Origin: Flavobacteriaceae bacterium
Lineage (GTDB): Bacteria; Bacteroidota; Bacteroidia; Flavobacteriales; Flavobacteriaceae
Assembly (NCBI GenBank): GCA_021647405.1
Contig: JAKIUU010000018.1
Location: forward strand, 1 to 47,880
Length of the DNA: 47,880 bases
Direction of reading: 5' to 3'
Shown one piece after another: positions 1-8,360 of this stretch; within the stretch, counting starts at the first letter, position 1, and every line of letters starts with the position of its first letter. Under the pieces are notes generated by a model that was given only the letters and a program-made list of their open reading frames with translations, did no database searches and was not told the DNA's origin. A program made the position numbers and the translations under genes.

Positions 1-117
1 AACTTTAAAAGGATGATGAATAAATGGAAATCTTCTTTTTATTTATTTTCTCAAGAGTTGTATCTATCGTTAGAATCCAAACTTTTTAAAATGTTTAAAC
101 TAAACCAATCTTTTTAA
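1..117 (+). other. Open frame cut by the window edge, 38 codons to a stop
   Basis: The first reading frame is open from base 1 to a TAA at 115-117. The peptide is Lys-, Phe- and Leu-rich and I do not recognise it. It could be the end of a gene that starts outside the window or chance. The decayed sequence that follows makes a broken gene plausible. Confidence 0.2.
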
Positions 118-124
118 GGGTTGA

Positions 125-268
125 CTAAATAGAAAAATCGAATATCGATATTTGATTTATACAAATTACAAAATTATTTATTCTATCGATGAACAAAATG
201 GTTTTGTGAAAATTGCTGATATTTTTGACTCAATACAAAATCCTGTTAAAATTACACGAAGGAAATAA
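125..268 (+). pseudogene. Remnant of a RelE/ParE-family toxin (C-terminal part only)
   Basis: The frame ending with TAA at 266-268 encodes a peptide containing NYKIIYSIDEQNG, VKIADIFDSIQNP and a final KITRRK. This is the pattern of the last strands of RelE/ParE toxins, where a Tyr-rich beta strand is followed by a short acidic turn, a V/I-rich strand and a D-x-x-QNP tail. A stop at 122-124 closes the frame upstream and no start or toxin N-terminus is visible, so only about 45 residues of a protein of roughly 100 remain. No antitoxin gene is seen beside it. Such toxins act as mRNA interferases or gyrase poisons when intact; this copy should be inactive. Confidence 0.6.
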
Positions 269-555
269 GGCCAGTTGCAACATCGGTTATAATTCAGCGT
301 GGCTTTATAACATTATGAAAAATATTATTACATTTAACCTGATTTCTCTGCGGACTATTCCTGCGGATGATTCCACAACGAAATCATAACCTAACCATTA
401 CTACTAATTTGATGAATAGAATATTTTTAGAAAAAAACAAAACTAAATCTGCCCTATAAATGGGGGGATGATTAATAAAAAAATCAACAACTCAAAACTA
501 ATGACCAGAAGCTAATTTAAGCTTGTTCAAAAATCTTTTATTTTTTTTAAAACTA
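269..555. other. Non-coding, apparently decayed stretch
   Basis: Between the toxin remnant and the transketolase promoter I see no gene. A short open frame runs to TAA at 387-389, but the peptide is not recognisable. Together with the toxin remnant this looks like eroded accessory DNA. Confidence 0.4.
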
Positions 556-589
556 TTGACATCTTTTCTTAATTAATCGCTTATTTTTG
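556..589 (+). promoter_or_regulatory. Bacteroidota-type promoter for the transketolase N-half
   Basis: TTG at 556-558 and TATTTTTG at 582-589 match the -33 (TTG) and -7 (TAnnTTTG) elements used by the Bacteroidota primary sigma factor. They are 23 bases apart. The start codon at 609 lies 19 bases past the -7 box, so the leader would be short. Confidence 0.6.
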
Positions 590-608
590 TGGCAAAATAA
601 CACACTTT

Positions 609-1454
609 ATGGCCTCAATAAAACAATTAGAAGAATTTACACAACAGGTACGTCGCGACATTGTACGACAGGTACATGCCGTACAATCAGGACACCCAGG
701 AGGCTCGTTGGGTTGTGCCGAATTTTTAACAGTATTGTATCAAGAAATTTTAGAATACCACACCGATTTTAAAATGGACGGTGTTGGCGAAGATCTTTTC
801 TTTTTATCCAATGGTCATATTTCACCCGTTTACTACAGTGTTTTGGCACGCAGTGGTTATTTCCCAGTAAAGGAATTGGCAACATTTAGAATCCTAAACA
901 CACGCTTGCAAGGGCATCCTACAACACACGAAGGCTTGCCTGGTATCCGCATTGCTTCAGGTTCGCTAGGGCAAGGCCTATCGGTAGCTTTAGGAGCCGC
1001 ACAAACTAAAAAATTGAATGGCGATAATCATTTGGTTTATACCCTTCACGGCGATGGCGAATTACAAGAAGGTCAGATTTGGGAAGCGGCTATGTACGCA
1101 TCTGCCAAGGGCATTGATAACATAATTGCAACAGTTGATTTTAACGGACAACAAATTGATGGCAGTACTGAACATGTTCTTTCTTTAGGTGATTTAAAAG
1201 CCAAATTTGAAGCTTTTGGTTGGCTTGTTATTGATATTTTTAAAGGGAATAATGTGGCCAGTATTCTTAAAGGAATGGCAGAAGCTAAGACCCTTACAGG
1301 AAAAGGAAAACCGGTTTGTGTATTGATGCATACCGAAATGGGAAATGGCATTGATTTTATGATGGGCTCTCACGCATGGCATGGCAAACCACCCAGTGAT
1401 GAACAGTTGGAAAGTGCGCTAAAGCAGAATCCTGAAACTTTAGGAGATTATTAA
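609..1454 (+). CDS. Transketolase, N-terminal (thiamine-diphosphate pyrimidine... PP) subunit
   Basis: This 281-residue protein is the N-terminal half of transketolase, which transfers two-carbon ketol units in the non-oxidative pentose phosphate pathway. It carries the diphosphate- and metal-binding motif beginning GDGELQEG at residues 148-155 and closing with DFNGQQ near residue 178, plus the conserved SGHPGGSLG near residue 27 and LSNGHISP near residue 67. The pyrimidine-binding and C-terminal domains are absent; a separate gene at 10011-10964 on the other strand encodes them. Two-gene transketolases are common in Bacteroidota, but the halves are usually side by side. Here about 8.5 kb and several unrelated genes separate them. 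The ATG at 609 follows a good -7 box, which supports this start. Confidence 0.92.
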   Translation: MASIKQLEEFTQQVRRDIVRQVHAVQSGHPGGSLGCAEFLTVLYQEILEYHTDFKMDGVGEDLFFLSNGHISPVYYSVLARSGYFPVKELATFRILNTRLQGHPTTHEGLPGIRIASGSLGQGLSVALGAAQTKKLNGDNHLVYTLHGDGELQEGQIWEAAMYASAKGIDNIIATVDFNGQQIDGSTEHVLSLGDLKAKFEAFGWLVIDIFKGNNVASILKGMAEAKTLTGKGKPVCVLMHTEMGNGIDFMMGSHAWHGKPPSDEQLESALKQNPETLGDY

Positions 1455-1556
1455 CTGTTTTTGGTTGGTATTTACTTTACTTTCGTCTGAGAAATCAGCT
1501 GGGCACTCTAAGTCGCCTATATAAGATAGGCAAAATAAAAAATGTCGGGTTGATAA

Positions 1557-1646
1557 TTGCCAGTCCGAGCGATTCATTTTGGCGGGCAGTCGAAACCTAT
1601 TTGTAATCAAATAAATGTTGTCACTCTGAGCCTAGTCTAAGAGTCT
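1557..1646. repeat. Two units of a flavobacterial intergenic repeat
   Basis: A unit beginning CAGTCCGAGCG at 1561 and running to CAGTCGAAACC is followed at about 1619-1646 by TGTCACTCTGAGC and a diverged AGTCTAAGAGTC. Both resemble the unit at 46768-46792 (TGTCAGTTCGAGC then GCAGTCGAGAAC). The rest of the 213-base gap holds no gene. Confidence 0.5.
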
Positions 1647-1667
1647 TATAATTTAATATAATTTTAA

Positions 1668-2801
1668 ATGAAAATAGGCATTGTATGTTATCCTACATTT
1701 GGCGGTAGTGGCGTTGTTGCAACCGAACTCGGCATGGCACTTGGCATTAAGGGGCACGAAGTTCATTTTATAACCTACAACCAACCTGTACGGCTTAATT
1801 TTTTATCTAAAAATGTGTATTTTCATGAGGTATTTGTAGAAGAATACCCGCTGTTTCAGTACCAACCTTATGAACTTGCCTTATCGAGTAAAATGGTCTC
1901 AATTGTAGAACGTTATGATTTAGATATTTTACATGTTCACTATGCCATACCACATGCTTATGCTGCTTTTATGGCCAAGCAAATCCTCAAAACAAAAGGT
2001 ATCGATATTAAAGTTGTTACCACACTTCACGGTACCGATATAACCTTGGTGGGAAGTCATCCAATATACAAGCAAGCTGTAGAATTTAGCATCAATAATT
2101 CCGACATGGTTACCACTGTTTCGCAAAGCTTGAAAGATGACACATTGCGGCTTTTTGACGTAAAAAAAGACATTAAAGTTATCTATAATTTTATTGAAAT
2201 AGACCACTATCCCGATCACGCTGCTGAGGATTGTGAGCGTTCTAGTTTGGCTAGTAAGGATGAAAGGATAATAGTTCATATCAGTAATTTCAGACCTGTA
2301 AAGCGAATAGAAGATGTTATTTTAATCTTTGATAAAATATTAAAGAAAGTGCCTGCCAAATTACTTTTAGTAGGCGAAGGCCCAGAACGTGAGAAAGTAA
2401 ATAATTTAGTCAAAAAACTAAATATTAGAGATAAAGTTCATTTTTTAGGAAACAGCCAAGATGTCAACAAAATTTTATGTTACGCCGATTTATTTTTGTT
2501 GCCCTCAGAAACCGAAAGTTTTGGTTTGTCGGCTTTAGAAGCTATGGCCGCTAAAACACCTGTTATCTCTACCAATTCAGGTGGATTGCCAGAGATAAAT
2601 GTAGCGGGTGTAACAGGTTATTTAAGTAATGTTGGTGATGTAGATCAAATGGCAACCAATGCTTTAAAAATACTTAAGGATGATGCCACTTTAAGCACAT
2701 TTAAACAAAATGCTTTTACACATGCCCAAACTTTTGAATTAGAGATTATCTTGCCTCAGTACGAGACTATTTACAGGCATGTAAAAAAGGGTTGCTGCTA
2801 A
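1668..2801 (+). CDS. bshA: N-acetyl-alpha-D-glucosaminyl L-malate synthase (bacillithiol biosynthesis)
   Basis: This 377-residue GT4 glycosyltransferase closely matches BshA, which joins UDP-GlcNAc to L-malate in the first step of bacillithiol synthesis. The N-terminus (MKIGIVCYPTFGGSG) has the glycine-rich loop at residues 12-15, and LHGTDITLVG near residue 123 is typical of the family. The C-terminal domain carries the UDP-sugar motif SETESFGLSALEAMA near residue 283, with the E-x7-E pair. The length is as expected. The stop codon overlaps the stop of aroB on the opposite strand by four bases. No bshB or bshC is in the window, but Bacteroidota usually scatter these genes. The product implies that the cell uses bacillithiol as its low-molecular-weight thiol. 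Confidence 0.92.
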   Translation: MKIGIVCYPTFGGSGVVATELGMALGIKGHEVHFITYNQPVRLNFLSKNVYFHEVFVEEYPLFQYQPYELALSSKMVSIVERYDLDILHVHYAIPHAYAAFMAKQILKTKGIDIKVVTTLHGTDITLVGSHPIYKQAVEFSINNSDMVTTVSQSLKDDTLRLFDVKKDIKVIYNFIEIDHYPDHAAEDCERSSLASKDERIIVHISNFRPVKRIEDVILIFDKILKKVPAKLLLVGEGPEREKVNNLVKKLNIRDKVHFLGNSQDVNKILCYADLFLLPSETESFGLSALEAMAAKTPVISTNSGGLPEINVAGVTGYLSNVGDVDQMATNALKILKDDATLSTFKQNAFTHAQTFELEIILPQYETIYRHVKKGCC

Positions 2802-3865
2802 GAAATATAGTAATTAAGCGCATCAATTATGGCCGCTTCGCTTACCTCGCAATTTAATTTATATTCACCTACTCGGTTGATTAAAACAAACTTTACAATC
2901 CCTTTTTTAGCTTTTTTATCGTGTTTTAAAAGTTCTAAAAGGCTTGGGTATTCTGATTCTGATAAGTCTACTTTCCCGAAATAAGTCAGTATAAAATCTT
3001 TAATTTTATCGGCTTCAGTTTTGTCAAATTCGCAGTAGCGACATGACAGATTTAACACAGTAACCATGCCCACAGCTATGGCTTCGCCATGGGTTAAATT
3101 TTGTTTGTTTTTATTTTTTAAAAAATAGGATTCAACGGCATGCCCCATGCTGTGTCCAAAATTTAAAACTTTTCTTAAATCTTGTTCGTTGGGATCTTCT
3201 AAAACCACCTCATTTTTAATGGCAACAGAACGGTAAATAATATCCTTTAGAGAGCTGTCATTTTGTGAAGAATTGTTCAAAATGGTTTGGTAAAGTTCTT
3301 TATCGTAAGACAAACCGTATTTAATAATTTCTGACATTCCAGAACGTATTTCACGTGGGTCTAAAGTGCTTAAATAGTCTGTATCAATTATAATCATCTG
3401 TGGGGTTGAAAAACAGCCCACTTGGTTTTTAAGTGCCCCTAAATTAACACCTGTTTTGCCACCTATAGAAGCATCTACCATACCCAGTAGGGTGGTAGGA
3501 ATATTTATAAAATGAATGCCACGCTTGAGTGTGGCCGCAACAAAGCCTCCCAGGTCGGTTACCACACCGCCGCCTAAATTAACAAGCAGAGAATCTCTAT
3601 CGGCTTCTAAATCACAAAGTTGTTGCCATAAATTTTGGCAGGTTTCAAAATCTTTATGGTTTTCTCCTCCTTTAATTTCTAAAAGAATAAGCTTATCAAA
3701 ATTATTTATTTTACTTTTTAAAAGCGGTAAACAGTATTTTTTGGTGTTTGTGTCTGCAAGTAAAAACACCTTTGAATAAGTGTTGTTTTTAATAATGGCA
3801 TCTAATTCAGAATAGCCTGTTTTATCAAAAAATATAGAATAATTATCTGCTTCAATAGCTTTCAT
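2798..3865 (-). CDS. aroB: 3-dehydroquinate synthase
   Basis: This 355-residue protein makes 3-dehydroquinate from DAHP, the second step of the shikimate pathway for aromatic amino acids. It carries the NAD-binding region with GGENHKDFET near residue 65, the LGGGVVTDLGGFVA loop near residue 96, and the zinc-binding NFGHSMGHAVE segment near residue 235. IPTTLLGMVDASIGGKTGVNL near residue 123 is the family signature. The gene is alone on its strand and runs divergently from proline dehydrogenase. It converges on bshA with overlapping stop codons and no visible terminator between them. Confidence 0.95.
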   Translation of the reverse strand: MKAIEADNYSIFFDKTGYSELDAIIKNNTYSKVFLLADTNTKKYCLPLLKSKINNFDKLILLEIKGGENHKDFETCQNLWQQLCDLEADRDSLLVNLGGGVVTDLGGFVAATLKRGIHFINIPTTLLGMVDASIGGKTGVNLGALKNQVGCFSTPQMIIIDTDYLSTLDPREIRSGMSEIIKYGLSYDKELYQTILNNSSQNDSSLKDIIYRSVAIKNEVVLEDPNEQDLRKVLNFGHSMGHAVESYFLKNKNKQNLTHGEAIAVGMVTVLNLSCRYCEFDKTEADKIKDFILTYFGKVDLSESEYPSLLELLKHDKKAKKGIVKFVLINRVGEYKLNCEVSEAAIIDALNYYIS

Positions 3866-3928
3866 AAAAAAATTGAATTTCGGTGCAAAATAACCATAAA
3901 AATTTAAAAAAATCGCATCTGCAATTGG

Positions 3929-3936
3929 TATCTTTG
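3929..3936 (+). promoter_or_regulatory. -7 box for proline dehydrogenase
   Basis: TATCTTTG fits TAnnTTTG exactly and sits 15 bases before the ATG at 3952. It lies inside the longer open frame that begins at 3883, so it argues that translation starts at 3952. No clear -33 element is visible. Confidence 0.5.
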
Positions 3937-3951
3937 TTGAAAATAAAAAAA

Positions 3952-5118
3952 ATGGAAAATATTTTCAATAATACAGAAATTGCTTTTTCGTTAAAATCTG
4001 ATTCTGAGCTAGAACGCGCCTATTTTTTGTTTAGAATGATTAAGAGCGAACCCTTGGTAAGAATTGGTACTGCCGCTACTAATTTTGCCATAAAAGCCCA
4101 CTTGCCTGTTGAGGGTCTTATCCGATCTACAGTTTTCGATCATTTTTGTGGTGGCGTAACTGAAGAAGATTGTATGAGTACTATTGAAAATATGTTTACA
4201 AAAAATGTACATGCCGTTTTAGATTACTCAGTTGAAGGTGCAGAGGTAGAATCGCAATTTGATTTAGCCATGAATAAAACATTGGCCAATATCGATTTTG
4301 CCAAAGAAAAGTTGAGCATTCCATTTGCGGTATTCAAACCTTCTGGTTTCGGAAGGCTGGCACTGTACCAAAAAGTATCTGAATGTATTGAACTTAGTGA
4401 TCGTGAAATAACGGAGTGGCAAACCGTAAAAGAGCGCTATAATACTGTAAGCCAGCACGCTTTTGATAATGGTGTTAAATTACTAATTGATGCTGAGGAA
4501 TCTTGGATGCAAAATTCTGCCGATGATCTTATTGAAGAGATGATGCAAAAATACAACAAGCAAAAAGTGATTGTTTTTGGTACCCTTCAATTATACCGTT
4601 GGGACAGATTAGATTATCTAAAAGAATTGCACAAACGTGCTAAGGAGCAAGGATTTTATATTGGGATGAAATTGGTTCGGGGCGCCTATATGGAAAAAGA
4701 GCGCGAACGGGCTGAAGAAAAAGGCTATAAATCGCCTATTTGCAATACAAAAGAAGATACAGATCTTAATTATGACAATGTGGTGAGATATATGTTAAAA
4801 CATATAGATGAAATGGAGATTTTTGAAGGCACTCATAACGAGGAGAGTACTTTTTTATTGATGCAACTTATTGAAGAATACAAATTACATAAAAACGATT
4901 CACGTATATGGTTTGGTCAGTTGTATGGTATGAGTGATCATATTAGTTACAATTTATCAAAGAGTGGTTATAATGTAGCAAAATACTTACCTTACGGCCC
5001 AGTTAAAGATGTGATGCCGTATTTAATTCGGCGTGCCGAAGAGAATACATCGGTTGCTGGTCAAACAAGTAGAGAACTTGAACTTTTAAAAAGAGAGAGA
5101 AAGCGCCGCAAATTATAA
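3952..5118 (+). CDS. Proline dehydrogenase (monofunctional)
   Basis: The protein (388 residues from the chosen start) is an FAD-dependent proline dehydrogenase that oxidises proline to pyrroline-5-carboxylate and passes electrons to the quinone pool. The TIM-barrel motifs are visible: LLIDAEESWMQ, YRWDRLDYL, GMKLVRGAYMEKERERAEE, TGTHNEES-like FEGTHNEEST, and GQLYGMSDHISYNL. The C-terminal Y-x-PYGPVKDVMPYLIRRAEEN motif binds the proline carboxylate. The frame is open back to 3883, but those extra 23 codons are A-rich, overlap a -7 box at 3929-3936 and do not look like protein, so I start at 3952. There is no fused P5C dehydrogenase domain, as in other Bacteroidota. The next gene starts 5 bases after the stop. 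Confidence 0.93.
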   Translation: MENIFNNTEIAFSLKSDSELERAYFLFRMIKSEPLVRIGTAATNFAIKAHLPVEGLIRSTVFDHFCGGVTEEDCMSTIENMFTKNVHAVLDYSVEGAEVESQFDLAMNKTLANIDFAKEKLSIPFAVFKPSGFGRLALYQKVSECIELSDREITEWQTVKERYNTVSQHAFDNGVKLLIDAEESWMQNSADDLIEEMMQKYNKQKVIVFGTLQLYRWDRLDYLKELHKRAKEQGFYIGMKLVRGAYMEKERERAEEKGYKSPICNTKEDTDLNYDNVVRYMLKHIDEMEIFEGTHNEESTFLLMQLIEEYKLHKNDSRIWFGQLYGMSDHISYNLSKSGYNVAKYLPYGPVKDVMPYLIRRAEENTSVAGQTSRELELLKRERKRRKL

Positions 5119-5123
5119 TTTGA

Positions 5124-6365
5124 ATGAATAGCAGGCTTATCGTATTTTTTTGTTTTTTAATGGCCTTAGATGTGTATACATTTTATGGTTTAAAAACATT
5201 AGTAACCAGGTTTGAAAATCAGAGGTTGTGGCGCTATTCTTACTTCTTACTGATAATTATAGCCTATATAGGTACAGTTTTCTTAATTAATTATTTTGTT
5301 AAAAAGCCTTTGCATATTTCGGTTTTAAGAAACTTAATAATAGGTTTCGCTTTTTCTTTTATCATTTTTAAAATACTATTCAGCCTTTTCTTACTTATTG
5401 ATGATTTTTCAAGAATTTTAGGCTTTGCTACTAATAATCTGGCCAAACTGATTGGTAATCCAAAAGACGTTACTTATCCGCAAAGGCGTAAATTTATTGG
5501 ACAAATAGGGCTTGGTTTGGCGGCAATTCCTTTTTTATCGATGCTGTATGGCATCACCAAAGGAAAATACAATTATAAGGTTAAGCATATTAAATTAAAA
5601 TTAAAAAACCTGCCAAAAGCATTTGATGGGTTTAAACTCGTGCATATTTCCGATATTCACTCAGGTAGTTTTGACAGTATTGAAGATGTACAACGTGGTA
5701 TTGATCTGATAAATGAACAAAATGCCGATTTAATTTGCTTTACTGGCGATTTAGTCAACAATGATTCAAGAGAAATAGCGCCGTTTATTAGTGATTTTAA
5801 AAAGCTGAAGAGCAAGTATGGCCTGTTTTCATCACTTGGAAATCACGATTATGGCGATTATAAAAAATGGCCTTCAGAACAAGCTAAAAAAGATAATCTG
5901 GCATTGCTATTTAAACATCATAAAGAAATAGGTTTTAAATTACTAAATAACGAAGCAGCTTATATTAATAAAGATGGCGAAAAGCTAGCTATTGTTGGCG
6001 TAGAAAATTGGGGGAAACCTCCATTTCCACAACATGGCAATTTAGATAAAGCGCTGGAAAAAATAGAAGAAACTGATTTTAAAATCCTTTTATCACACGA
6101 TCCAACACATTGGGATTATAAGGTTTTAAAACACCCTACATTTATTGATTTAACCTTGTCAGGACACACACATGGCATGCAATTTGGTATAGAAATACCA
6201 GGATTTAAATGGAGCCCGATAAAATATTTTTATCCACGTTGGGCTGGATTATACCAAGAGAAACAGCAATTTTTATACGTAAATAGGGGATTCGGATTTT
6301 TAGGTTTTCCTGGGCGCGTGGGTATTTGGCCTGAAATTACCAGCATTGAATTGACAGCGGTATAA
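5124..6365 (+). CDS. Membrane-anchored calcineurin-like metallophosphoesterase
   Basis: The 413-residue product has three to four hydrophobic membrane segments in its first 150 residues, followed by a calcineurin-like phosphoesterase domain. The metal-binding motifs are complete: HISDIHSG with D177 and H179, FTGDLVN, SLGNHDYGDY, LLSHDP and LSGHTHGMQFG. An RRKFIGQIGLG segment near residue 123 precedes the last hydrophobic stretch and resembles a twin-arginine motif. The family (YkuE-like) includes UDP-diacylglucosamine pyrophosphatase-like and cell-wall-linked enzymes, but the substrate cannot be told from sequence. It begins 5 bases after proline dehydrogenase, so the two are probably co-transcribed. 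Confidence 0.85.
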   Translation: MNSRLIVFFCFLMALDVYTFYGLKTLVTRFENQRLWRYSYFLLIIIAYIGTVFLINYFVKKPLHISVLRNLIIGFAFSFIIFKILFSLFLLIDDFSRILGFATNNLAKLIGNPKDVTYPQRRKFIGQIGLGLAAIPFLSMLYGITKGKYNYKVKHIKLKLKNLPKAFDGFKLVHISDIHSGSFDSIEDVQRGIDLINEQNADLICFTGDLVNNDSREIAPFISDFKKLKSKYGLFSSLGNHDYGDYKKWPSEQAKKDNLALLFKHHKEIGFKLLNNEAAYINKDGEKLAIVGVENWGKPPFPQHGNLDKALEKIEETDFKILLSHDPTHWDYKVLKHPTFIDLTLSGHTHGMQFGIEIPGFKWSPIKYFYPRWAGLYQEKQQFLYVNRGFGFLGFPGRVGIWPEITSIELTAV

Positions 6366-6456
6366 AATCAAAAACAATTCATTTTCAATAATTTAATTCA
6401 TATTATTCTTTTATTAAAATAATGCCTGCAGATGGTTAATAATCAAAAATTAACAT

Positions 6457-6464
6457 TACTTTTG
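6457..6464 (+). promoter_or_regulatory. -7 box for typA
   Basis: TACTTTTG fits TAnnTTTG and lies 19 bases before the ATG at 6484. The -33 element is weak. Confidence 0.5.
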
Positions 6465-6483
6465 CACGCTCAAAATATAAGGA

Positions 6484-8253
6484 ATGCAATCAATTAGAAA
6501 TATAGCCATAATAGCCCACGTTGATCATGGCAAGACTACTTTAGTAGATAAAATAATAGATCAAGCCAAAATTTTGGATGAACGTAAAGTGCGTACCGAA
6601 TTATTATTAGACAGTAATGATTTAGAACGCGAAAGGGGGATTACCATTTTATCAAAAAATGTTTCTATCAATTATAAAAATGTTAAAATTAATGTGATAG
6701 ATACACCCGGTCATGCCGATTTTGGTGGCGAAGTAGAGCGTGTATTAAAAATGGCAGATGGTGTTTTACTTTTGGTTGATGCCTTTGAAGGAGCCATGCC
6801 ACAGACACGATTTGTTTTGGGGAAAGCCCTCGAATTGGGCCTAAAACCCATTGTGGTAATTAATAAAGTTGATAAAGAAAATTGCACACCTGATATTGTG
6901 CACGAAAATGTTTTCGATTTGATGTTTGCCCTTGATGCTACTGAAGATCAATTGGATTTTAAAACAATCTACGGATCAGCAAAACAAGGCTGGATGAGCG
7001 AAGACCACCTAAAACCTACAGACAATATAATTCCGTTGTTAGATACTATAATAAGTGAAATTCCTGAGGCACCCTATCGTGAAGGAACACCTCAAATGCA
7101 AATCACATCACTAGATTTTTCATCCTTTACAGGAAGGATAGCTATTGGCCGTGTTTTTAGGGGCGATTTAGAAATTTCTAAAAGTTATATTCTTTGCAAA
7201 AGAGATGGTTCAAAGATTAAAGTTAGAATTAAAGAACTTCATATTTTCGAAGGATTGGGTAAAGCAAAAGTTAGCAAGGTAAGAAGTGGCGATATATGTG
7301 CCATTACTGGGATAGAAGGTTTTGAAATTGGCGATACCATTGCCGATAGCCTAAAACCAGAGGCTTTGCCAAGAATTAGCATAGACGAGCCTACCATGAG
7401 CATGCTGTTTACTATTAACAATTCGCCTTTTTATGGCAAAGATGGCAAATATGTAACCTCAAGACATCTTAGAGATCGCTTGTTTAAAGAGACTGAAAAA
7501 AACTTAGCCTTACGTGTTGAAGAAACAGATTCGGAAGATAAGTTTAACGTTTTCGGACGTGGTATTTTACACCTCTCGGTTTTGATAGAAACCATGCGTA
7601 GAGAAGGATATGAGTTACAAGTAGGACGTCCGCAAGTAATAATAAAAGAAGTAGATGGTAAAAAACATGAGCCGTATGAAATTTTGGTCATTGATGTGCC
7701 TGAATCTGGATCTAGTAAAGCCATAAATTTAGTCTCTTTGCGTAAAGGTGATTTAATGGTAATGGAACCAAAAGGCGATTTACAACATTTAGAATTCGAT
7801 ATTCCCTCTCGCGGTTTAATAGGCCTGCGAAATAAACTTTTAACGGCCACGCAAGGCGAAGCCATTATCAATCACAGGCTGAGAGGATTTGATGTGTTTA
7901 AAGGAGAAATAGGCAATAATCTAAATGGCGCTATTGTGTCTTCTGAAACTGGTAAAGCCACCGCTTATGCCATAGACAGGCTTCAAGACAGAGGTCGCTT
8001 TTTTATCGATCCAAACGAAGAAATATACAAAGGGCAAGTTGTAGGAGAAAATAACAAGCAAGAAGATATGAGTGTTAACCTTATTAAAGGTAAAAAACTG
8101 ACCAATGTACGTAAATCTGGTACAGATGAAAGCGCTAAGATATTCCCTAAAGTCGATTTTTCTCTTGAAGAATGTATGGAGTATATTAAAGATGATGAAT
8201 ATTTAGAAATAACACCACTTAATTTGCGCATAAGAAAAATTAATTTTAGATAA
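6484..8253 (+). CDS. typA: Ribosome-associated GTPase TypA/BipA
   Basis: This 589-residue translational GTPase resembles EF-G and binds the 70S ribosome, where it aids 50S assembly and growth under stress such as cold. G1 is AHVDHGKTT at residues 11-19, the switch region has RERGITI, G3 is DTPGHADFGGEVERV, and G4 is NKVD. The C-terminal region carries the BipA-specific SRGLIGLRNKLLT and the KGKKLTNVRKSGTDE segment. Length and domain order are those of a complete protein. It has its own promoter, and a 107-base gap follows before the next gene. Confidence 0.96.
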   Translation: MQSIRNIAIIAHVDHGKTTLVDKIIDQAKILDERKVRTELLLDSNDLERERGITILSKNVSINYKNVKINVIDTPGHADFGGEVERVLKMADGVLLLVDAFEGAMPQTRFVLGKALELGLKPIVVINKVDKENCTPDIVHENVFDLMFALDATEDQLDFKTIYGSAKQGWMSEDHLKPTDNIIPLLDTIISEIPEAPYREGTPQMQITSLDFSSFTGRIAIGRVFRGDLEISKSYILCKRDGSKIKVRIKELHIFEGLGKAKVSKVRSGDICAITGIEGFEIGDTIADSLKPEALPRISIDEPTMSMLFTINNSPFYGKDGKYVTSRHLRDRLFKETEKNLALRVEETDSEDKFNVFGRGILHLSVLIETMRREGYELQVGRPQVIIKEVDGKKHEPYEILVIDVPESGSSKAINLVSLRKGDLMVMEPKGDLQHLEFDIPSRGLIGLRNKLLTATQGEAIINHRLRGFDVFKGEIGNNLNGAIVSSETGKATAYAIDRLQDRGRFFIDPNEEIYKGQVVGENNKQEDMSVNLIKGKKLTNVRKSGTDESAKIFPKVDFSLEECMEYIKDDEYLEITPLNLRIRKINFR

Positions 8254-8326
8254 ACGGGGCATTAAAGTTTTGTTAAAAGCCATGAGATTCTATCAGAAAG
8301 AACTTTATAGGCCGATAAAATTCGTT

Positions 8327-8334
8327 TAAATTTG
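8327..8334 (+). promoter_or_regulatory. -7 box for the FKBP lipoprotein gene
   Basis: TAAATTTG fits TAnnTTTG and lies 26 bases before the ATG at 8361. Confidence 0.45.
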
Positions 8335-8360
8335 TAAATTGCAACGCAAAATTAAAATAG

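Noticed and set aside
3883..3951. Upstream start for proline dehydrogenase
   Set aside because: The extra codons are A-rich and contain the -7 box at 3929-3936, so they are leader rather than protein.
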